A stretch of 50,210 bases of DNA from Marine Group I thaumarchaeote (lineage in GTDB: Archaea > Thermoproteota > Nitrososphaeria > Nitrososphaerales > Nitrosopumilaceae): assembly GCA_013390375.1 (NCBI GenBank), contig JACATA010000001.1, positions 1 to 50,210 of the forward strand, written 5' to 3'. A program made the translations under genes and the position numbers. A model generated the notes under the pieces. It did no database searches. It saw nothing but the letters and a program-made list of their open reading frames with translations, and was not told where the DNA came from. Of this stretch, positions 41,506 through 48,340 are shown piece by piece (position 1 is the first letter of the stretch; each line of letters begins with the position of its first letter).

Positions 41506-42180
41506 TTGACATATGATGATGCCATTAAGGCATTATCAAATGATGCACTCAAACTTGTAAAAAATCACCAAACGATAGGATTAGGTAGTGGCAGAGCTGC
41601 CACTGCGTTTGTAAAATCATTATCATTGTTTGTGAAAAAAAATAAATTCAGTATAAAATGCATTCCAACTTCTTTGCAAATAAAATTAGAAGCTGAAAAG
41701 GGAAAATTACATCTTATAGATACTGTTCTAGATAAAATTGATATTGTTTTTGATGGGGCTGATCAGATTGACAAAGGAAAAAATTTGATAAAGGGCGGTG
41801 GAGGTGCATTACTAAGAGAAAACATTCTGATTAATGCAGCGAAAAAAGTTGTAATCATGGCAGATGATTCAAAATTTGTTACAAATTTCAACAGAGATGT
41901 TCCAGTTGAAGTTCATCATTTAGCTAGAAACACGGTAGCCAAACATATTTCAAAAATTGGTGGCAGATCACGTATCAGAACGCTTGATAGGGGCTATCCA
42001 TTCATTACAGAAAATGGGAACATTATTCTTGATTGTAATTTTGGCGTGATAAAAAAACCAAAATTATTACAGGAAAAGATTAAGAAAATTTCTGGAGTTT
42101 TAGAGGTAGGTATTTTCACCAGAAAACCGGATATTATCTACAAAGCCAGATCAACTGGCAAGTTTGATGTAATCAAGTAG
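41506..42180 (+). CDS. rpiA: Ribose-5-phosphate isomerase A
   Basis: This 224-residue enzyme interconverts ribose-5-P and ribulose-5-P for nucleotide synthesis. The family motifs are GLGSGRAATAFV (about residues 25-36), the catalytic-acid strand IDIVFDGADQIDKGKNLIKGGGGALLRENI (Asp of DGAD, Lys and Glu) and the KPDIIY tail. Length matches RpiA (about 220). The start is TTG directly after the preceding gene. The stop converges on the dihydroorotase-type gene with an 8-base overlap. Confidence 0.95.
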   Translation: MTYDDAIKALSNDALKLVKNHQTIGLGSGRAATAFVKSLSLFVKKNKFSIKCIPTSLQIKLEAEKGKLHLIDTVLDKIDIVFDGADQIDKGKNLIKGGGGALLRENILINAAKKVVIMADDSKFVTNFNRDVPVEVHHLARNTVAKHISKIGGRSRIRTLDRGYPFITENGNIILDCNFGVIKKPKLLQEKIKKISGVLEVGIFTRKPDIIYKARSTGKFDVIK

Positions 42181-43570
42181 AATTGGTTTTTCTAGATACA
42201 AGTTTGCCGTAACCACATTTACCTATAACTTGAGAATCTTCAGAAACGGTTTGACCACGAATAATGGTTTTAACCGGCCAGCCTTTCAATTTCCATCCCT
42301 CATAAACAATATAATCAGAAAAACCTCCAAATAGGTCGGTTGTTACTTTCTGCTCTTTTTTTAGATCAACTAATGTAATATCTGCATCAGAATTAAGTTC
42401 AAGCGAACCTTTTGCAGGATACATACCAAAAATTTTTGCAGCATTCATACTAGTGAGATTTGCTAATTGAGAGACGGAAATTCTATTTTTGTTTACACCC
42501 TCACTTAGCATTAATGGTAATAGTGTTCCAATACCTGGAAAACCTGCAAGAGCATCCCAAACCGTATTTCCATCTAGTTTGAGTTTTAACTGATTTGCAA
42601 CATGGTCCGTTCCAATTGTATTTATCTGGTTTTGACTAATTGCATTCCAGACGGACAAAACATCATCTTCACTTCTGATTGGTGGCATTACCTTAGCAAG
42701 ATAACCTTCTTGGTTTTCATGAGAGAGTGTTAAATAATGAGGGCATGTCTCGACAAAAATTTTCGTTCCATTTTTTCTTTCTTCGCTAATTTGTTCTAAA
42801 GCACGACGTGAACCTATATGAGCAAAATAAAGAACACAGTTAGAATCTCGAGCATATTTTGAAATAGTTTTAATTGATTTTATTTCCGATTCGGAAGGTC
42901 TGCTTTCAGACCACGCATGAAGCCCATCTAGATTTTTTTCCTTAGCCTTTTTTATTCCACAACCACATTCTTCGTAATCTTCTGCATGAACCAAAACAGG
43001 ACAACCAAGTAAAGATGCATTTTTCACAACTTTTTGAACAATTTCGGAAGTTACTTCTACATGTTCTTCCTGTAATAGATTTTTTCCTGGTTCCATATCC
43101 ATGTAAACATGATCAACTTCTCCTCCTAGATTCATGTATAACTTGAAGGAGGTAACACCATTTTCTAAACAATATTGCATTTCATCTGCTTGTTTCAAAT
43201 TAAAAATTGACGCGTGAATCGCATAATCTACATAATGAGATTTTGAGCTTGCGTTTAACTGTGGCAATAATGAATTCTTATACGAATCTCCTAGCCGAAG
43301 CATTCGCATCATAGTAGTAATTCCACCAATTGCAGCTGCGTGTGATTCAGATTTGGCAGCATGTTCTATGGGAGAATAAACCCCATAGTGTACATGTGGG
43401 TCAATAACACCTGGTATAGCAAGCAACCCATCTGCATTAATTTTTCTATCGGCTGACGGCATCTCATTTGTCAAACCAATTATTTTACCATCATCTAAAA
43501 CTAGATTTTTGTCAATTATTCCTGTGGGCAGAACTACATGTGAGCCAACAATCACCGTATCACATGTCAT
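42173..43570 (-). CDS. Dihydroorotase/hydantoinase-type cyclic amidohydrolase
   Basis: This 465-residue TIM-barrel amidohydrolase has the metal motif DPHVHYG, the carbamylated lysine in TSFKLYMN, metal histidines in VLVHAED and YFAHIGSRR, and the catalytic Asp in TIGTDHV. The subgroup holds dihydroorotase (pyrimidine synthesis) as well as hydantoinases and dihydropyrimidinases. Its length and the CPHYLTL block are closer to the hydantoinase type, which many archaeal genomes use as dihydroorotase. The substrate remains open. It stands alone, divergent from tRNA-Ala. Confidence 0.85.
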   Translation of the reverse strand: MTCDTVIVGSHVVLPTGIIDKNLVLDDGKIIGLTNEMPSADRKINADGLLAIPGVIDPHVHYGVYSPIEHAAKSESHAAAIGGITTMMRMLRLGDSYKNSLLPQLNASSKSHYVDYAIHASIFNLKQADEMQYCLENGVTSFKLYMNLGGEVDHVYMDMEPGKNLLQEEHVEVTSEIVQKVVKNASLLGCPVLVHAEDYEECGCGIKKAKEKNLDGLHAWSESRPSESEIKSIKTISKYARDSNCVLYFAHIGSRRALEQISEERKNGTKIFVETCPHYLTLSHENQEGYLAKVMPPIRSEDDVLSVWNAISQNQINTIGTDHVANQLKLKLDGNTVWDALAGFPGIGTLLPLMLSEGVNKNRISVSQLANLTSMNAAKIFGMYPAKGSLELNSDADITLVDLKKEQKVTTDLFGGFSDYIVYEGWKLKGWPVKTIIRGQTVSEDSQVIGKCGYGKLVSRKTNST

Positions 43571-43642
43571 CTAATTCTATTATAAAATCCGATATTTGTA
43601 GTTGAGCAAATGAATAAAAACTGATTTAATGATGAATATTGA

Positions 43643-43717
43643 GGGCTGGTGATTTAGTGGTATAATGCCGCGTTCGCAACGCGGTTGTCAAGGGTTCAAT
43701 TCCCTTCCAGTCCACCA
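43643..43717 (+). tRNA. tRNA-Ala (anticodon CGC)
   Basis: Cloverleaf with acceptor GGGCTGG/CCAGTCC holding the alanine G3-U70 pair, anticodon stem CCGCG/CGCGG with loop TTCGCAA, T arm AAGGG/CCCTT with loop TTCAATT, and encoded CCA. It is the second alanine tRNA in the window; this one reads GCG codons. Confidence 0.95.
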
Positions 43718-43756
43718 CCTAGAAAACATTATACATAAACTAGGAAACTATATCAC

Positions 43757-44116
43757 ATGAAAGTCTTCAATAGCAAAGAAGCTGCAGAACAGTATATGTC
43801 AAGTCACACACTAACGTTTTCAACCCCTGATCTTACGCTTAAGCGATTTGCGTTTTGGTTGGGGGACATAGTTCCTGACCCAAATAACAAAGAAGAAACA
43901 ATGCCAAGGCTAATGAACTATATTGAGGAAAAGGATTTTGCACCAGCCCAAGTTATTGATGATGAAAAATATGAACCATCTGGGGCTCTGCTTTCGGGAA
44001 AGCTTTATGGTAGCGCAAACACAAATCCTGATGCTGAAACTAAATTTTGTTCAGAATGTGGTAAGAAAATTTCTGCTTCTGCTAGATTTTGTACTGAATG
44101 TGGTGTTGATCAGTAA
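43757..44116 (+). CDS. Small protein with C-terminal zinc ribbon
   Basis: This 119-residue protein has a mixed N-terminal region (residues 1-85) that I do not recognise and a C-terminal zinc ribbon with FCSECGKKISASARFCTECG (residues 97-116), two CxxCG knuckles. The same ribbon style ends the two other unknown genes nearby. It probably mediates a protein or nucleic-acid contact. It starts 39 bases after tRNA-Ala, and the next gene converges on it with a 23-base gap. Confidence 0.7.
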   Translation: MKVFNSKEAAEQYMSSHTLTFSTPDLTLKRFAFWLGDIVPDPNNKEETMPRLMNYIEEKDFAPAQVIDDEKYEPSGALLSGKLYGSANTNPDAETKFCSECGKKISASARFCTECGVDQ

Positions 44117-44139
44117 TAATAGAATGCTATCCACAAAAA

Positions 44140-44667
44140 TTACATTCTAGTTCCACAACTAGTACAAAACTTTGCGTTTGGTCGTAAATCAGAACCACAT
44201 GAAGAACATTTTCCACCAGATTGTTTAGGTACTAGTGATGGATCGGGAGTAGGCAACGTTCCTGCACTATTAAAACCACCTCCAGCGGAGATTACAGACG
44301 CTGGACCACCAACGGGGTTTTGTGCCGTACCAGGACGTGGTCCTGGCATACCACCAGCCATCATTCCCGGTGTGCCCATTCCCGGCATTAAGCCTGGAGA
44401 TTGTGTTCCTCCTTGTGCTAAGCCTCCTGCCATTTTGTCAATTGATTTTTTTAATTCAAAAATAACTTTGATTGATAAAAATTCTAATGCAGAATATGCA
44501 ACAACATAGTCACCTAGTTTTTGAAAGAACTCCTTATCCGTTAACTTTCCTTTTTTGTACAAATTGTTAGCATCAAGAAAAGATTCGTAATAATCCTGGG
44601 ATTCATCAAATAAATTATTTAATTTATCCGACAAAAGGTTTAGGGTATCAACTTCTCCTAGAGACAT
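44140..44667 (-). CDS. Helical protein with Gly/Pro/Met-rich linker and C-terminal zinc ribbon
   Basis: This 175-residue protein has three parts: a helical domain (about residues 1-78), a low-complexity linker rich in Gly, Pro and Met (about 79-148, with MPGMGTPGMMAGGMPGP), and a C-terminal zinc ribbon CSSCGSDLRPNAKFCTSCG (about 153-171). I recognise no family for the N-terminal part. The linker must be flexible. It lies 64 bases downstream of the thioredoxin gene on the same strand and may share its transcript. Confidence 0.7.
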   Translation of the reverse strand: MSLGEVDTLNLLSDKLNNLFDESQDYYESFLDANNLYKKGKLTDKEFFQKLGDYVVAYSALEFLSIKVIFELKKSIDKMAGGLAQGGTQSPGLMPGMGTPGMMAGGMPGPRPGTAQNPVGGPASVISAGGGFNSAGTLPTPDPSLVPKQSGGKCSSCGSDLRPNAKFCTSCGTRM

Positions 44668-44731
44668 ATAAAATCTAATAATTTATTACAATTATAATTA
44701 CTTTAGGCTCTATCAAGAAAATAATTTGAGG

Positions 44732-45064
44732 CTAGAGGTTTTCTATTACCTTGTCAATCATATTTTTGTAGGTTTCTTTAGATGCAGCACCTACTTGCTG
44801 GGCAACAATTTCTCCCTTGTTAAATATCATCAAGGTAGGTATGCTGAAAATGTTGTATTTTGATGCTAATTCATTAGCTTCATCAACATTTACTTTTACA
44901 AATTTAATCTTCCCGTCATAATCACCAGACAGTTCCTCTACAACTGGTCCAACCATCCTGCATGGTCCACACCACTCAGCCCAGAAATCAACAAAAACAG
45001 GTACAGGTGAATTAACAACATCAATTTCCCAAGTTTTTGAATCCGAAACTTTGCTTATCGCCAC
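44732..45064 (-). CDS. trxA: Thioredoxin
   Basis: This 110-residue protein has the redox-active WCGPC motif (residues 31-35), FVDFWAE before it and the cis-Pro loop FSIPTLMIF (about 75-83), as in a single-domain thioredoxin without a signal peptide. It reduces protein disulphides in the cytoplasm using a thioredoxin reductase not in this window. A CCTAAATAGG box at about 45088-45097 lies near -26 to -28. It is flanked by zinc-ribbon protein genes. Confidence 0.95.
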   Translation of the reverse strand: MAISKVSDSKTWEIDVVNSPVPVFVDFWAEWCGPCRMVGPVVEELSGDYDGKIKFVKVNVDEANELASKYNIFSIPTLMIFNKGEIVAQQVGAASKETYKNMIDKVIENL

Positions 45065-45183
45065 AACAACATTATCAAGAAATCATACCTAAATAGGTTG
45101 GGTGTAAAAATCGCAACTTTTCATTGAATCTTAATTACAAATTAATGAAATATACTTAAATGACATTTTAGGTAAGTGGAGAT

Positions 45184-45975
45184 ATGAGTGAAGATTTACG
45201 GATTAAAAAATTAAGAGGTTCTGGCGGATTTGTAATAGCGCAAGTAACTGATGAACAACAAAGAAAAGGAAATCTGGGCGGTCCTGATCTCTTTTTAGCG
45301 CCAATTGGAAGGTTAGATGTAGAAGACATCAAAAAGTACACATGCAATACTTGCGATAAAGAATATGAAGGAGCTCCAAAAATTGAGTACGAAAATCCCA
45401 ACGAGGAAGTGGCTGAGAATTTGATTCTTGCAGAGAGGGGGCAATATCTTTGTATTACGTGTGGTTCTTCCATTGCGGAATATAGAGAATTTAAGAAACC
45501 AAATGAATTAGGTGATGTAGGTTACGCAAAACCAATTGAGACACAAACAGAGACTGTTCAGGAACCAATGAATGATACTCAGCAAGAATCTGATGATCAA
45601 TACCATGCATTTGATGATGTTGTTGAACAGCCACTAGATTTTGGAGAAACTGACACTGAAACCAAGCCGGTAGATTCATTCAGTTCGATTTCTGGCATGT
45701 CAGTCTTTGATGGGAATGCCAAACAAATCGGAATAGCCAAACAGGTAGGTGTAGATTCCAACAATCAGATAATTTTAGTTATTTCAGATAATGAGGGCAA
45801 TGATGTGAGTATTAACTGGGAGAGAATAAAAAAAGTCGGTGAGATTATTTTACTTGGAGATTCTCAGATAACCACAGCGGGTGTATCTGCACAGCAGGGA
45901 TTGAGATGCCCAAGCTGTAATTTTGATAATAAACCAGATTCAAAATTCTGTGAGAGTTGTGGAACCAAAATTTAG
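45184..45975 (+). CDS. Zinc-binding, PRC-barrel-containing protein
   Basis: This 263-residue protein has an N-terminal region with CNTCDKEYEG and LCITCGS (about residues 56-98), making a four-Cys metal site, an acidic linker (about 110-160), a PRC-barrel-like domain (about 165-225, MSVFDGNAKQIGIAKQVG and VSINWERIKKVGEIILLG), and a C-terminal zinc ribbon CPSCNFDNKPDSKFCESCG (about 240-258). The PRC barrel and the ribbon suggest an RNA or protein adaptor. The ATG is 26 bases past a TATACTTAAA box and has a purine-rich GTGGAGAT close by. Signal peptidase follows within 45 bases. Confidence 0.7.
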   Translation: MSEDLRIKKLRGSGGFVIAQVTDEQQRKGNLGGPDLFLAPIGRLDVEDIKKYTCNTCDKEYEGAPKIEYENPNEEVAENLILAERGQYLCITCGSSIAEYREFKKPNELGDVGYAKPIETQTETVQEPMNDTQQESDDQYHAFDDVVEQPLDFGETDTETKPVDSFSSISGMSVFDGNAKQIGIAKQVGVDSNNQIILVISDNEGNDVSINWERIKKVGEIILLGDSQITTAGVSAQQGLRCPSCNFDNKPDSKFCESCGTKI

Positions 45976-46016
45976 AAGCAAGATTTATCTTATCATCACA
46001 AAGGAAAAAACGTGAA

Positions 46017-46745
46017 TTGACTACAAGCTCAATCAGGGGTATAGTAAAGGACATTATCATTGTGGCTGCATGTGTTGCAGTAATTTGGATTGGTCTTACG
46101 GCTTATTTTGGCGCACAAAATCCATTCTATGTGGTTTCTAGCGGAAGTATGTATCCAGAATTAGCTATGTATGATATTATAGTAATTTCTGGACATGCAT
46201 TATTTGAAGACGTGAAAATTGGAGATATTATTGTATTTGACAGACCAAAAGATCACGATAAGGTGATTGTCCATAGAGTAGTTGCGGTTGTTGATGACGA
46301 TCCATTAACATTGAGAACAAAAGGTGACAATAATCAAAATTCTATAGTAGGAACGGACTATCCCATAACTGAAGAGGAATATATTGGAACAGTCGTATAT
46401 GTAATTCCACAAGTAGGATATATTACAAAAATTTTGCAACCACCGATTAACTACATTATCATTGTCGTAATTATAGGAATAATGATAATTAGACAAATTA
46501 CAAAAAGCAAGAAGAAAGCATTATTAGAGAAAGTAAAAGCAGAGTCAGAAATTAATGATTTTAACGAATCTCAACCTAACGAGAAAATAGATCAACTACC
46601 TAAAGATGCAGAATATTCTGAATCAAAAGATTTTACCACCCAAGAAAAAAAACCTACTGATAAACTTGATGAAGAAAATACTAAATCAGAAGGCATACCG
46701 GAATTTTTTCTTGACAAGGAAAAAGAATCTGAAGAAAAAAAGTAA
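46017..46745 (+). CDS. Signal peptidase I (archaeal/Sec11 type)
   Basis: This 242-residue S26B-family protease has an N-terminal membrane helix (about residues 10-29), the catalytic Ser in SSGSMYPEL, the His of VIVHRVVAVV that replaces the bacterial Lys, and the Asp-containing TKGDNN box. It removes signal peptides outside the membrane. A second membrane helix (about 135-160) and a long acidic/lysine-rich cytoplasmic tail (about 165-242) follow. The TTG at 46017 is preferred because it does not overlap the previous gene and follows a TTTATCTTAT box; an upstream TTG at 45957 would add 20 residues. Confidence 0.9.
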   Translation: MTTSSIRGIVKDIIIVAACVAVIWIGLTAYFGAQNPFYVVSSGSMYPELAMYDIIVISGHALFEDVKIGDIIVFDRPKDHDKVIVHRVVAVVDDDPLTLRTKGDNNQNSIVGTDYPITEEEYIGTVVYVIPQVGYITKILQPPINYIIIVVIIGIMIIRQITKSKKKALLEKVKAESEINDFNESQPNEKIDQLPKDAEYSESKDFTTQEKKPTDKLDEENTKSEGIPEFFLDKEKESEEKK

Positions 46746-46750
46746 TAAGA

Positions 46751-48277
46751 TTATTCTTTAGAATTGTCTAATTTGAAAACTCGTTTGAAGTAATCAGCGT
46801 TTTCTAGGGTTTCTTCGCCTTTCTCTTGGACTTTAGCCAGATCTTTTGCAAGTTTTTTCTTGTAACCTAGTTGCATTATGCGTGCAATTTGAATTCTCTG
46901 GGCTTGCGGTGAGCCTGCCCCATGCATTGATTCTGTAAGATAACCCACAGCATTTCTACCCATGGTCATGTTTTCAATCAAACGTAAAATTCTCATCTTG
47001 TTTTCAACGTCAACACCCTTTCTTGCCTTCAGGTATTTTTTGAGTAGCGGTCCTGTTTCTGGACTTCTAAATTCAGCTTCAGATGGCAGTGTAACCATTA
47101 GTCCGCCAGCAATGTCTTGGGCAAACCTGCCTATTTGATAAGGGAAGCGTGTGACGTTGTGTTTGCACACGTTTGCTAACATATCGTCGTTTTGCCAAAC
47201 TCCAGACTTCATTTTATGAGATTGATACGATGACGCAATTCCCGTGCCGTAGATTGTCTCGTTTAGATGAGTCATCTCAACTAGTTTATCCTTGATGTGA
47301 GAAACATTAGGTATACCATTATAGTCTGCTATAGAAGCTGCAGCACCAATAAGAACGTCACCTACACCAGTCTTACAAACATAGCTTCGTCTGTGATAAC
47401 ATGTAAACCTCTCAATTAACATAGATGCAAATTCGTACTCACCATCCATGAAGATCAATTCATTTGGAATGAAAGCCCTGTCAAAGATTACCATTGCTTC
47501 TTGACCAGAGAATTGAGAGTTACCTTGATCCATATCACCAGGTTCCATACTTCTTGTATCACATGACTGCCTGCCATAGATGTAAGTTATTCCCGGAGCG
47601 TCTACTGGAATGCAGCCAACAATTGCATAATCTTTATCTTTTTCAGTCAATCTTATGGCCGGCATAACAATCATCCAATGAGAGTTAATACAGCCAGTCT
47701 GGTGAGCCTTTGCGCCAGAAATGTAAACACCCTTGTCATCTCTATCTACGATATGAAGAAACATGTCAGGATCTTCTTGCTCAGTTGGTCCCTTGCTTCT
47801 GTCGCCCTTGACATCAGTCATGGCTCCACCAATTACTACATTTTCATGCTGAACCATCTTGATAAATTCTAACAACCTTTTATGATATTTTGTTCCGTGT
47901 TTTTCATCCATCTCAAATGTGGTAGAGTGAAGTGAGTTTAGTGCATCCATACCAACACATCTTTGGAAGCAGGTACCAGTAAGTTGACCTAGCTTTCTCT
48001 GCATCTTGTTTTGTAGAACTACATCTTGTGCACTTTCAGCAATGTGTAAGAAGCGGTTTACTCGTTCTCCTGTGATAGATGATTTGGCAGATGCAAGATC
48101 TTCTTCTTCAACAGCAAGATCATAAGTTTTTGCAACTGCGTTTATTGAAGGGCGAATTATTGGATGGTCAACAGGTTCTTTGACAAGTTCACCAAACAAG
48201 TAAACTTTGAGATTACGACCTCTCAAACTTTCAATGTATTCTTCACCAGTTCTGATAGGCCTTACTGTTTTTTGCAT
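46751..48277 (-). CDS. abfD: 4-Hydroxybutyryl-CoA dehydratase (vinylacetyl-CoA delta-isomerase)
   Basis: This 508-residue flavin/4Fe-4S enzyme removes water from 4-hydroxybutyryl-CoA to give crotonyl-CoA, a diagnostic step of the 3-hydroxypropionate/4-hydroxybutyrate CO2-fixation cycle. The family's cluster ligands are seen as the pair in TGTCFQRCVG (about residues 100-107) and the His/Cys set in CYHRRSYVC (about 292-300). Length is normal (about 490-510). A TTTATAAT box lies about 25 bases upstream of the ATG, so it has its own promoter although it follows the acyl-CoA synthetase on the same strand. Confidence 0.96.
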   Translation of the reverse strand: MQKTVRPIRTGEEYIESLRGRNLKVYLFGELVKEPVDHPIIRPSINAVAKTYDLAVEEEDLASAKSSITGERVNRFLHIAESAQDVVLQNKMQRKLGQLTGTCFQRCVGMDALNSLHSTTFEMDEKHGTKYHKRLLEFIKMVQHENVVIGGAMTDVKGDRSKGPTEQEDPDMFLHIVDRDDKGVYISGAKAHQTGCINSHWMIVMPAIRLTEKDKDYAIVGCIPVDAPGITYIYGRQSCDTRSMEPGDMDQGNSQFSGQEAMVIFDRAFIPNELIFMDGEYEFASMLIERFTCYHRRSYVCKTGVGDVLIGAAASIADYNGIPNVSHIKDKLVEMTHLNETIYGTGIASSYQSHKMKSGVWQNDDMLANVCKHNVTRFPYQIGRFAQDIAGGLMVTLPSEAEFRSPETGPLLKKYLKARKGVDVENKMRILRLIENMTMGRNAVGYLTESMHGAGSPQAQRIQIARIMQLGYKKKLAKDLAKVQEKGEETLENADYFKRVFKLDNSKE

Positions 48278-48295
48278 ATCTTAACTACTCAATTC

Positions 48296-48307
48296 TATTA
48301 TAAATAT
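48296..48307 (-). promoter_or_regulatory. TATA region of the 4-hydroxybutyryl-CoA dehydratase gene
   Basis: Minus-strand ATATTTATAATA is centred about 25 bases before the ATG at 48277. Confidence 0.5.
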
Positions 48308-48340
48308 TCTAAAAGTATTTTGGTCGTAGCTCTAGCTAAT

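Noticed and set aside
43627-43640. AATGATGA resembling a box C of a C/D guide RNA upstream of tRNA-Ala
   Set aside because: No box D (CUGA) at a suitable distance and the space before the tRNA is too small.
45119-45150. TTTCATT/AATGAAA inverted repeat between trxA and the PRC-barrel gene
   Set aside because: Seven-base AT-rich arms; too weak to call an operator without comparison to relatives.
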